The notes below the pieces were generated by a model. It did no database searches, was not told where the DNA came from, and worked only from the letters and a program-made list of their open reading frames with translations. From Oricola nitratireducens (lineage in GTDB: Bacteria; Pseudomonadota; Alphaproteobacteria; Rhizobiales; Rhizobiaceae), in assembly GCF_014904745.1 (NCBI RefSeq), contig NZ_JACZCS010000008.1, forward strand, positions 276,111-340,110: DNA of 64,000 bases. The letters run 5' to 3'. Position numbers and translations under genes: made by a program. This document shows, one piece after another, positions 54,330 to 62,566 of the stretch; position 1 is the first letter of the stretch; each line of letters opens with the position of its first letter.

Positions 54330-55979
54330 GTGGAGTTTGACTACATCATCGTCGGCGCCGGGTCCGCTGGTTGCGTCCTGGCCAATCGTTTGAGCAAGGA
54401 CGGCAAATCCACGGTCCTGTTGCTGGAGGCGGGCGGCAAGGATCGCTCGATCTTCCTTTCGATGCCGGCGGCGCTGGCCTATCCGCTGGCGGGCACACGC
54501 TTCAACTGGGCCTACTGGAGCGAGCCGGAGCCCTATCTCGACGGGCGACGGATGTATTGTCCGCGCGGCCGCGTTCTGGGCGGCAGTTCGGCCATCAACG
54601 GCATGGCCTATGTCCGTGGTCATGCCTGCGATTATGATCGCTGGGCCTCCTACGGGCTGAAGGGCTGGGGCTACGCCGGCGTGCTTCCCTATTTCAAGCG
54701 GTCGGAAGACCGCGAACTCGGCGCGGACGCCTATCATGCCGAGGGCGGGCCGCTTGCGGTTCACCGCGAGGCGATGGGCAATCCGCTGCATCAGGCCTGG
54801 CTTGCCGCCGGCCGACAGGCGGGGCTCGGCCACAGCGACGACCAGAACGGCTTTCGCCAGGAAGGCGTCGGACCGATGGACATGACGATCCGCGGTGGCG
54901 CGCGCGAGAGCACGGCGCGCGCGTTCCTGCGCCCGGCGCTGGCGCGTCAGAATCTCCAGGTCGTCACCAACGCGCGGGCGACCGGACTGCGGTTCGAGGG
55001 GCGACGGGTCACGGGCGTCGACTTCGTGGTCGGGCGCGACAGCCGGCGGGCGGCCGCGCGTCGCGAGGTCATCCTTTCCGGCGGCACGGTCAATTCTCCG
55101 CAATTGCTGATGCTGTCCGGGATCGGGCCGGCCGACCATCTGCGCGAGGCCGGGGTCGAGGTCCGCGTCAACGCCCGCGAAGTCGGGCGGAACCTGCAGG
55201 ATCACCTCGAAGTCTATGTGCAGCATGAATGTACCCAGCCTGTATCGATCTACCCGCTGACGCGCCCTTTCGGTCGCCTCAGGGTCGGCGTCGAGTGGTT
55301 GCTCCGGCGGAGCGGGCCGGGCGCTTCCTGCCAGTTCGAGACCGGCGGCTTCGCGCGGATCTCCGACCGGTCCGCGCATCCGGACCTGCAATTTCACTTT
55401 CTGCCGATCGCGGTGGATTATGACGGCAAGAACCCGGTCAGCTCCCATGGTTTCCAGGCTCATGTCGGGCCGATGCGGCCGAGAAGCCGCGGGCATGTCC
55501 GGCTCAAGAGCCGCGACCCGCTTGCCGCGCCGGGGATACTGTTCAACTATCTGGAGGCGGAGGAGGACCGGGCGGAATTCCGGGCCGGCATCCGCCTGAC
55601 CCGGACCATCTTCGGCCAGCCGGCTTTCGATCCCTATCGGGGCAGGGAGTTGCAGCCGGGCGCGCATGTCACAGACGACGATGAAATCGACGCCTTCGTC
55701 CGGCGGCGCGTCGAAAGCGCCTATCACCCGGTGGGAACCTGTCGGATGGGCATGGACGCGAATGCCGTCGTCGACGATGCCGGCCGCGTGCGCGGGGTCG
55801 ACGGGCTGCGCGTGGTCGATGCTTCGATCATGCCCGACATCGTCAGCGGCAACACCAACGCGCCGACCATCATGATCGCCGAGAAAATCGCCGATTCCAT
55901 ACGCGGCAGGAGCGCGCTCCCGCCTGAATCCGTACCGGTCTATTCCCACACCGGCGAGCCGGAACGGCGAGTGAACTGA
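54330..55979 (+). CDS. betA: choline dehydrogenase (GMC flavoprotein)
   Basis: This 549-residue protein has the N-terminal FAD motif YIIVGAGSAGCVLANRLS, the GMC signature GGSSAINGMAYVRGHACDYD, the catalytic His (H466, AYHPVGTCRMG) and the C-terminal IVSGNTNAPTIMIAEKIAD. It oxidises choline to betaine aldehyde at the membrane. The start is GTG. It follows betB, and the transporter genes come next. Confidence 0.92.
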   Translation: MEFDYIIVGAGSAGCVLANRLSKDGKSTVLLLEAGGKDRSIFLSMPAALAYPLAGTRFNWAYWSEPEPYLDGRRMYCPRGRVLGGSSAINGMAYVRGHACDYDRWASYGLKGWGYAGVLPYFKRSEDRELGADAYHAEGGPLAVHREAMGNPLHQAWLAAGRQAGLGHSDDQNGFRQEGVGPMDMTIRGGARESTARAFLRPALARQNLQVVTNARATGLRFEGRRVTGVDFVVGRDSRRAAARREVILSGGTVNSPQLLMLSGIGPADHLREAGVEVRVNAREVGRNLQDHLEVYVQHECTQPVSIYPLTRPFGRLRVGVEWLLRRSGPGASCQFETGGFARISDRSAHPDLQFHFLPIAVDYDGKNPVSSHGFQAHVGPMRPRSRGHVRLKSRDPLAAPGILFNYLEAEEDRAEFRAGIRLTRTIFGQPAFDPYRGRELQPGAHVTDDDEIDAFVRRRVESAYHPVGTCRMGMDANAVVDDAGRVRGVDGLRVVDASIMPDIVSGNTNAPTIMIAEKIADSIRGRSALPPESVPVYSHTGEPERRVN

Positions 55980-56036
55980 AACTGCGGAAAAATGGACGAC
56001 CTTCAGAACCGACGGAAAACGAAAAGGAGCAATGCG

Positions 56037-57005
56037 ATGAAACGCCGAATTCTTGGACTTGCGACAGCGCTGACGGTGGCGCTCGGGACGACGCCGGGCA
56101 TGGCCGCGTCGAGCGTGCCGGAAAGCAGCGCCCCCATCAAGCTGGCCATGTTGGAATGGACGGGCGAGCAGGCCGTGACCAAGGTCGCCGGCATGCTGCT
56201 GGAGAAGATGGGCTACAACGTCGAATATGTGACGTCCGGCACCTACACGCAGTTCCTCGCCATTCCCGACGGGTCGATCACCGCTTCGCTGGAAGTCTGG
56301 AGCTCCAACACCGGCGAGCATTATCCGAAGGCGATGGCGTCCGGCAAAGTGGTGAAGATCGGCGCGCTCGGCCTCGATCCTGTCGAGACCTGGTACTACA
56401 ACAAGGCGGCGGGCGAGGCTTGCCCCGGGCTTCCCGACTGGAAGGCCCTTAAGGATTGCGCCCAGTCGCTGGCGGTTGCCGAGACCTATCCGAAGGGACG
56501 CCTGCTCGACTATCCGGCCGATTGGGGAACGACCAATGTCGATCGCATCAAGGCGCTGGATTTGCCGTTGGTCTCGATCCCGGCGGGCAGCGAGGGCGCG
56601 CTTGTCGCCGAGATCACCGGCGCCGAGAAGGCCAACCGTCCGTTGCTGGTGATGTTCTGGTCGCCGCACTGGGTGCACGCCGTCGCCGACCTTACGCCCG
56701 TCGCCCTGCCGCCTTATCAGGATGGCTGCTACGACGACCCGAAGGTGGGCATCAATCCCGACGCCGTCTATGACTGCGACTGGCAGCGCGGTGAAATCAT
56801 GAAACTCGCCTGGGTCGGCATGAAGGACGAATGGCCGGCGGCCTATCGCCTGCTGGAGCAGTTGACGATCACCAACAAGGACGAGATCGCCTGGATGCGC
56901 GACATCGATTCCGAAGGCAAGGACATGGACAGCGTGCTCGCCGCCTGGATGGACGCCAACCAGGCGCGCTGGCAGGGATGGATCGACGCGGCCATGAAGC
57001 AATAG
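56037..57005 (+). CDS. glycine betaine/choline-type ABC transporter binding protein (ProX/OpuAC)
   Basis: This 322-residue periplasmic protein has a signal peptide (MKRRILGLATALTVALG, cleavage near GMAAS) and an OpuAC-type fold. Aromatic-rich stretches fit a cation-binding cage (EVWSSNTGEHY, MFWSPHWVHAVADLT, CDWQRGEIMKLAW). The gene order betB-betA-binding protein suggests choline or betaine as ligand. AAAAGGAG precedes the ATG at 56037. Confidence 0.88.
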   Translation: MKRRILGLATALTVALGTTPGMAASSVPESSAPIKLAMLEWTGEQAVTKVAGMLLEKMGYNVEYVTSGTYTQFLAIPDGSITASLEVWSSNTGEHYPKAMASGKVVKIGALGLDPVETWYYNKAAGEACPGLPDWKALKDCAQSLAVAETYPKGRLLDYPADWGTTNVDRIKALDLPLVSIPAGSEGALVAEITGAEKANRPLLVMFWSPHWVHAVADLTPVALPPYQDGCYDDPKVGINPDAVYDCDWQRGEIMKLAWVGMKDEWPAAYRLLEQLTITNKDEIAWMRDIDSEGKDMDSVLAAWMDANQARWQGWIDAAMKQ

Positions 57006-57079
57006 CATCGCGGCACCGACCGGTCGCGGATGGAGCCGCGGCCGGTCAGGCCCGCATGTGAGGGAGTGTCACGGACATC

Positions 57080-57949
57080 ATGAACGCCAGCGTCAAATTG
57101 TCTTGCCGGCGCCTCTGGAAGACCTACGGTCCGCGCGAGGCGGTCGAGGCTACCCGGTCCGGCGCCGGTTCCGGAGATGCGGCCGCCGTGATGGAGCGCG
57201 TCGCCAGCCTTTACGGCCTGTCGGCCTGCGCCGGCATCAGTTTCGACGTGGTGCGGGGCGAGATCTTCATCATCATGGGATTGTCCGGCTCCGGAAAGTC
57301 CACGGCGTTGCGGTGCCTTTCCCGCCTCGTCGAGCCGACGGCGGGTGAGATCCTGATTGATGGCGAGGACTTCACCGCCAAATCGCCTCGCGAGCTGATC
57401 GATTTCCGTCGCCACAAGATGGGGATGGTGTTCCAGAATTTCGGCCTGATGCCGCATCTGACGGTTCTGGAGAACATTGCCTTTCCGCTCAGGGTGCGCG
57501 GCATCGATCCCGCCGAGCGCAACGAGCGCGCGCGCGACATGATGCGCCTGGTCGAACTGGACGGACGCGAGAACGCCTATCCGCGCCAGCTTTCCGGCGG
57601 TCAGCAACAGCGCGTCGGCATTGCGCGGTCGCTGGCCGGCGACCCCGATATCTGGTTCCTCGACGAACCCTTTTCGGCGCTCGACCCGCTGATCCGGCGG
57701 CAGATGCAGAACCAGTTTCTCCATCTGCAATCGGCGCTGCATAAGACCATCATCTTCGTGACCCATGACATTTCCGAGGCCGTGCGCCTGGCGGACCGGA
57801 TCGCGATCATGAAGGGCGGCGAGATCGTCCAGATCGGCACGCCGCGCGAGATCCTCGACAATCCGGCCAATGCCTATGTCGAGGAGTTCACGCGTGATGC
57901 CCGCGAGGGCCTGACGGTTCGCGGCGCGGTCGGGGCAGGTCGCGGGTGA
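57080..57949 (+). CDS. glycine betaine-type ABC transporter ATP-binding protein (ProV type, no CBS)
   Basis: This 289-residue ATPase has Walker A GLSGSGKSTALRCLSRL, Q-loop VFQNFGLMPHLTV, signature QLSGGQQQRVGIARSL, Walker B IWFLDEPFSALDP and switch VTHDISEAVRLADR. The N-terminal region includes an insert (SGAGSGDAAAVMERVASLYGL) typical of ProV. It ends soon after the ATPase domain and lacks the tandem CBS domains that sense ionic strength in ProV/OpuAA. It overlaps the permease gene by four bases. Confidence 0.9.
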   Translation: MNASVKLSCRRLWKTYGPREAVEATRSGAGSGDAAAVMERVASLYGLSACAGISFDVVRGEIFIIMGLSGSGKSTALRCLSRLVEPTAGEILIDGEDFTAKSPRELIDFRRHKMGMVFQNFGLMPHLTVLENIAFPLRVRGIDPAERNERARDMMRLVELDGRENAYPRQLSGGQQQRVGIARSLAGDPDIWFLDEPFSALDPLIRRQMQNQFLHLQSALHKTIIFVTHDISEAVRLADRIAIMKGGEIVQIGTPREILDNPANAYVEEFTRDAREGLTVRGAVGAGRG

Positions 57950-60027
57950 GCGAGGTTCCGACCGATTTGTCGAGGTGGCGGGCGTGGGCGTTCTGGGGTG
58001 TATGTCTCGCGGCCTGCGTGATCTGCTTTCAGCAGGCGGATACCAGGGAGTGGATCGGCAATTTTCCGAAGGATTGGACTTACGGGATCGCCGGGCCCGT
58101 CAACGTCGCAATGAACTGGCTCGTCCCGGTGTTGTCCGGTCCGTTGCACGTGATCAGCGCGATCCTCGGGTTTCTCCTGAACATGACACGCGACATTCTG
58201 GCCTGGACACCGTGGCCGGTCGCGTTCTGCCTGTTCGTGATCGTTGCGCACCGCGCCGGCGGGCTGTCCCTGGCGGCCTTCATGGCGGTGTCGCTCGTCT
58301 ATATGCTGGTGACGGGCTATTGGGAGCGCTCCATGAATACGCTCGCCCTTGTCGGCGCGGCGGTCCCGCTCTCGGTCGTTATCGGCGCCCAAATCGGCAT
58401 TCTGTGCTACCGGCACGCATGGCTGAATTCGCTCACGCAGCCCGTGCTCGACGTGATGCAGACGCTTCCGGCCTTCGCCTACCTCATCCCGATCCTGCTG
58501 TTGTTCGGGTTCGGTCCGGTTGTCGGCCTCATCGCCAGCATGATCTTTTCCATCCCGCCGATGGTTCGCAACACGATACTCGGTTTGCAGAGGGTGCCGC
58601 CCGAGGTCACGGAAGCGGGGCTGATCTGCGGCTGCAACCGGCGTCAGTTGCTGTGGTGGACCCAGATCCCGGCAGCGCTGCCGCAGATGAAGATCGGCAT
58701 GAACCAGACCACCATGGCGGCGCTCTCCATGGTCATCATCTCCGCGATCATCGGTGGCTCCGACGATGTCGGCTGGGCGGTGTTGAACACGATGCGCAAG
58801 GCGCAATTCGGCCCAAGTCTGATCGCCGGCCTTGTCATCGCCCTCATGGCGATGCTGATCGACCGCATCAGCCTGGGATTCGCCGAAACGGACGCCGCGC
58901 CCGACGGCGGTTCTCGTGACGGCATTTTCCGGCATCCGCATCTGCTGGCCGCCCTGGCGGTTCTCGCGGCCGTGCTGCCGCTCTCGCTGACGGTCGAAAC
59001 GCTTCATCACTTTCCGCGCGCCTGGGTCTGGGACATCGGCGGCGATATTTCCGCCGCGCTCGACACGGTTATCGCCGCGACATCGGGAACGCTGGAAAAC
59101 GTGAAGCGTGCAGGCCTGTTCTTCTTTCTGCTTCCGTTGCGCATCGGTCTGGATCAGGCGGTCAGTCCGTTCAGTTGGGGCGTCGAGTTCACGCCGGCGC
59201 TGCGCATCGCCTATGCGGGTCTGGTCGCCGTCGGCTGCCTAGCGGCGCTCGGTCTGGGATCGCGCGCCGGCGCGATCATCGTCGCCATTTGCGGGGTCCT
59301 GTTCTACTACGGAACCTCGGGCATTCCGTGGCCGGTGTTCATCGGCGCGACGGCCATCATGGCCTACGCGGCGGGCGGGCCGGCGATTGCCGCGCTTGCG
59401 CTTGGAACCATGGTCTTCATTCTCCTCAACGGTCTCTGGGAGCCGGCCATGTTTTCGGCGGCGCTGTGCGGCGCGGCCATCCTGATCGCTTTTCCGCTCG
59501 GCATGGCGATCGGAACGATTGCGGCGGAGACGGACTGGGTCTCCAAGGCCGTCCGTCCGGTCAACGACACGCTCCAGACCATGCCGCAATTCGTCTATCT
59601 GATACCCTTCCTGATGTTGTTTCAGGTTGGCGAATTTACAGCGCTGATCGTCGTGATCGCCTATGCGCTCGTTCCGGCGATCCGTTATACGGAACATGGC
59701 CTGCGTTCGGTGCCGGCGGCCTGTGTCGAGGCGGGCCGCGCGTCGGGTTGTACCGGGCGTCAGCTTCTTTGGTGGGTGAAGATGCCCCAGGCGGTGCCGG
59801 AGATCATGCTGGGCTTGAACCAGACCGTGATCTGCGCCCTGTCGATGCTGGTCATCGCCGCGCTCGTGGGAACGCGCGGTCTCGGCCAGCAGGTCTATGT
59901 CGCCCTGGGCAAGGCTGACAGCGGATTGGGGCTCGTCGCGGGCGTATCGATCGCGCTGGTCGCGATCACGACGGATCGTATACTCCAGTGCCTGAACCGG
60001 AGCCGCAGGCAGGCGCTTGGCCTTTAG
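57946..60027 (+). CDS. glycine betaine-type ABC permease, two fused ProW domains
   Basis: This 693-residue membrane protein is about twice the usual ProW length. Two complete permease domains are present, each with its EAA coupling loop: EVTEAGLICGCNRRQLLWW near residues 220-240, and ACVEAGRASGCTGRQLLWW near 590-610. The sequences before them (LQTLPAFAYLIPILLLFGFG-like and LQTMPQFVYLIPFLMLFQ) are also repeated. A single chain may thus supply both halves of the transport pore. About 14 or more membrane spans are visible. Confidence 0.9.
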   Translation: MSEVPTDLSRWRAWAFWGVCLAACVICFQQADTREWIGNFPKDWTYGIAGPVNVAMNWLVPVLSGPLHVISAILGFLLNMTRDILAWTPWPVAFCLFVIVAHRAGGLSLAAFMAVSLVYMLVTGYWERSMNTLALVGAAVPLSVVIGAQIGILCYRHAWLNSLTQPVLDVMQTLPAFAYLIPILLLFGFGPVVGLIASMIFSIPPMVRNTILGLQRVPPEVTEAGLICGCNRRQLLWWTQIPAALPQMKIGMNQTTMAALSMVIISAIIGGSDDVGWAVLNTMRKAQFGPSLIAGLVIALMAMLIDRISLGFAETDAAPDGGSRDGIFRHPHLLAALAVLAAVLPLSLTVETLHHFPRAWVWDIGGDISAALDTVIAATSGTLENVKRAGLFFFLLPLRIGLDQAVSPFSWGVEFTPALRIAYAGLVAVGCLAALGLGSRAGAIIVAICGVLFYYGTSGIPWPVFIGATAIMAYAAGGPAIAALALGTMVFILLNGLWEPAMFSAALCGAAILIAFPLGMAIGTIAAETDWVSKAVRPVNDTLQTMPQFVYLIPFLMLFQVGEFTALIVVIAYALVPAIRYTEHGLRSVPAACVEAGRASGCTGRQLLWWVKMPQAVPEIMLGLNQTVICALSMLVIAALVGTRGLGQQVYVALGKADSGLGLVAGVSIALVAITTDRILQCLNRSRRQALGL

Positions 60028-60089
60028 CTCTTGGTTTCGAGCTCCTGGACAGCAATACCGGATGACGGGAAACGCGAATCGGTGACGAG

Positions 60090-60662
60090 ATGGGACGAAA
60101 GCCAATAGATGCCGACCGAAGGCAGAAGATCGTGGATGCGACGCTGAATTGCATCCACAAATACGGCTATCAGGATACGACCGTCGCGCGCATCTGCGCC
60201 GATGCGGGGCTTTCCACGGGCAATATCCATTACTATTTCGGCGGAAAACAGAACCTCCTCGAGGAAGCCATGCGCAGTCTGTTGCGCGATATCCGCCGGA
60301 AAATGGTCACCAGCCTGAACGATGCGGATTCACCCGCCGAAAGGCTTGCCGCGATCCTGCGCAGCAATTTCCATCCCGGCATCTTCCGCACCGATATCTG
60401 CATAACCTGGCTGCATTTCTGGGCCCAGGCGCCGCATGCCGGCGAGTTGGCGCGCCTGGAGCATGTCAACAGGCGGCGTTTCAGGCAGAATCTCCTTCAT
60501 GAATTCGTGAAGCTTAAAAGCCGCGAGGAAGCCGAGATGCTCGCCCGCCAGACGGTAGCGATGGTCGATGGCCTCTGGGTCGAGAAAGCCCAGAAAAACA
60601 CGACTCTCACCGCCCAAGACGCGTTCGGGCTGGTGATGGAATACGTCGAGACGCGGTTGTAG
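60090..60662 (+). CDS. betI: TetR-family regulator, BetI-like
   Basis: This 190-residue protein has an N-terminal TetR helix-turn-helix (IVDATLNCIHKYGYQDTTVA, AGLSTGNIHYYFGGKQNLLEEAM) and an all-helical ligand domain with TWLHFWAQAPHAGELARLE, a phrase shared with BetI. BetI represses choline-glycine betaine genes until choline is present. Its position at the end of the operon is unusual, because betI is more often first. The symbol rests on similarity and on context. Confidence 0.8.
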   Translation: MGRKPIDADRRQKIVDATLNCIHKYGYQDTTVARICADAGLSTGNIHYYFGGKQNLLEEAMRSLLRDIRRKMVTSLNDADSPAERLAAILRSNFHPGIFRTDICITWLHFWAQAPHAGELARLEHVNRRRFRQNLLHEFVKLKSREEAEMLARQTVAMVDGLWVEKAQKNTTLTAQDAFGLVMEYVETRL

Positions 60663-60876
60663 CAGCAAGGTTTCCGGAGCCAAGGCGCATCCTGTCGTTC
60701 ATCCGGTGGACCCAGCCGATGCATTCTGTAAGTCTGGCACAGGCCTGACGATAGTCGTTGGTTCTCAACGAGACTCTATAGAACTGCCGGCCCAAGAGCC
60801 GGGCAACGAGCGGGCTCAGGCGCACCTGCAGATAGAAGCGCCCTTCGCGCCGTGAAAGGTAGGGAGTACAGGCCAT
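60607..60876 (-). pseudogene. N-terminal fragment of a tyrosine integrase (DUF6538-like domain)
   Basis: The frame reads MACTPYLSRREGRFYLQVRL.. then ..VSLRTNDYRQACARLTECIG, the arm-type DNA-binding opening of many alphaproteobacterial phage or island integrases. After about residue 65 it loses the family sequence and ends. The catalytic domain is absent. It overlaps the 3' end of the betI-like gene by 56 bases, so integrase decay or deletion joined these sequences. Confidence 0.5.
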
Positions 60877-61035
60877 GGCATCTCCGCGTACATCAGTGCG
60901 AGATGTCTCACAGTCATTGAAACCCCTGTTCCTTGTAACTTTTTGATTTCATTGCTTGAAGATCAATGATAGCGGAGGAGCGCTGCCGCAGATCTCCACA
61001 TCAAACTCAAATCCGCTACGCTTTTAGACTGCTTT

Positions 61036-61590
61036 CTCGGGATTTTGCCGCCTAACCGGCTGAGACTGATGCACCAGACCTTGTCTGGGGCCTACGACTT
61101 CATCATGGATCGCACCCATGACGGGAAGGCCTTCCGCATACTCAGCATAATCGACGAGTTCAACCGTAAGAACCTGACCATCCACGTCAGGCGCAAGCTC
61201 AACAGTTAGGACGCCCTGCCTGTCTTCGGCAAGATGTTCCTGCGGCATGGACCGCTCGAACAAATTTGTTCCCGCAATAATGGCCCGGAGTTTATTGCTG
61301 ATACCGTGTGCGAATAGCTGTGAAGACGATTTTTATCGAGCCGGGAGGTCAGTGGGAGGACGGCTATCGCGAGAGCATCAACGGCAAGTTCCGCGGCGAA
61401 TGCTGAGCTGAGAGATCTTCCACTCGCTACGCGAGGCCCAGATGCTCATCGAGTAGTGGCGGGTCTTCCACAATACCGAATGACCGCACAGCTCACTAGG
61501 ATACATGCCACCGTCCCCGAGATTTACCTTGTCATTACCAATCCCGGCTGCCTGCGTTGCCATTCGCGTCGTCAAAACCCAAGTCCAAGT
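61036..61590 (+). pseudogene. degraded IS3-family (IS407-like) transposase
   Basis: The forward reading gives YDFIMDRTHDGKAFRILSII-DEFNRKNLTIHVRRKLNS then TAG, next HGPLEQICSRNNGPEFIAD then TAG, then GGQWEDGYRESINGKFRGE with stops and a frameshift. After these come EIFHSLREAQMLIE-stop, WRVFHNTE-stop and PHSSLGYMPP. These are the DDE core pieces of an IS3-family OrfB in correct order, with internal deletion between the second Asp and the Glu motif. No function can remain. Confidence 0.75.
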
Positions 61591-61869
61591 TCATGCTAGA
61601 ACTTAACACTTGATCTGGACCACCAAAGCGCCTTGGCAAAGGCATTTACGGATTTAGCTAAAGCGCAGTTCGACCGCCTTTGAGGAAGTGAAGATGTTCA
61701 ACGAAGAACAGCGAGACCAATATTGGATCGAGCCGATCTGACGTGTGCTGGCGATTCCGGACTGCTATTTCCTTGCCTTCCATTTCGTACGGCCAGGCAA
61801 ATTCTACATGGACAATTCAGATGCGAACGCTGGGATAGCCTTATCTACTATATGAACGTCAGTCCGTCG
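61591..61869. other. gap with degenerate sequence
   Basis: I see no intact gene. An ATG at 61694 has a ribosome-binding-like GAGGAAGTG before it and encodes MFNEEQRDQYWIEPI before a stop. This may be the broken start of a former gene. The stretch before it is the tail of the IS relic. Confidence 0.4.
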
Positions 61870-62448
61870 TTAAAGGTAAGGCGGGGTGCACGCGGATACG
61901 ACAATCGCGGGACGGTCGCTGATGTTGCGGAAGCGGTGGGGCTGGCGTGAATCGAACAGGAACGAGTCGCCGGCCTTCAGCACGGAAACCTTGTCGCCCA
62001 CGGTTATCTCGAGTTCGCCGGCAATGACGATTCCGCCCTCGTTGGCCGGATGTTCGAGCAGTTCCTCGCCGGTATCGGCACCGGGTTCGTAGGTTTCGTG
62101 CAGGATCTGGAGGTTGTGCAGGCGGGCGTCGCCGACTTGCTTGAGCGTTATCATTCCCTCGGCGCCCTCGCGTTCGGAAAACAGGCGCGACGTCAGGTCG
62201 CGAAGCTCGGCCGGCGTGAAGAAGGGATTTCCCGGCTGCGGGCTGTCATGCTCAAAAAAATCAGACATCCCGATCCCAAGTCCGCCCAAAATCTTGCGCA
62301 AAGATGCCACGGATGGGCTGCTTTTATTGGTCTCGATCATCGAAATCTGGCCATGCGGCACCCCGGCGCTTTCCGCCAGCTGGCGCTGCGAGAATCCCGC
62401 GCGCTGCCTGAGTTCCCGCATACGGGCGCCTACGTCGAAGTCGGCCAT
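61870..62448 (-). CDS. XRE-family regulator with cupin domain (PuuR-like)
   Basis: This 192-residue protein has an N-terminal helix-turn-helix (MRELRQRAGFSQRQLAESAG, ISMIETNKSSPSVASLRKIL) and a C-terminal cupin domain (EEGGIVIAGELEITVGD-like, GDSFLFDSRQPHRFRNIS). This architecture is that of PuuR and other amine or sulphur-compound regulators. The ATG at 62448 is preferred over an upstream frame to 62508 that lies within the promoter region. It is divergent from the aminotransferase and a perfect palindrome lies between them. Confidence 0.85.
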   Translation of the reverse strand: MADFDVGARMRELRQRAGFSQRQLAESAGVPHGQISMIETNKSSPSVASLRKILGGLGIGMSDFFEHDSPQPGNPFFTPAELRDLTSRLFSEREGAEGMITLKQVGDARLHNLQILHETYEPGADTGEELLEHPANEGGIVIAGELEITVGDKVSVLKAGDSFLFDSRQPHRFRNISDRPAIVVSACTPPYL

Positions 62449-62514
62449 GGAATTACTCCGTTTCCCGGCAACATAACCGGCGCGGCCCGGAGCGGCAAGA
62501 TACGACAAATCGCT

Positions 62515-62532
62515 TGCTCAATAATTTGAGCA
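62515..62532. promoter_or_regulatory. probable operator of the cupin-HTH regulator
   Basis: TGCTCAA and TTGAGCA form a perfect inverted repeat around TAAT (18 bp). It lies 34 bases upstream of the aminotransferase start and 66 bases from the regulator start, in their divergent promoter region. Confidence 0.6.
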
Positions 62533-62566
62533 GATATATAGAGATTTTAGAGCAGAGAGGTCTCCC

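Noticed and set aside
54234..57008. A 924-codon open frame on the minus strand opposite betA and the binding protein
   Set aside because: It is the mirror of strongly supported plus-strand genes, with biased composition and no recognisable domain.
61723..61950. A 75-codon plus-strand frame near the cupin regulator
   Set aside because: It runs into the antisense of the regulator gene and lies in degraded sequence. It has no family pattern.
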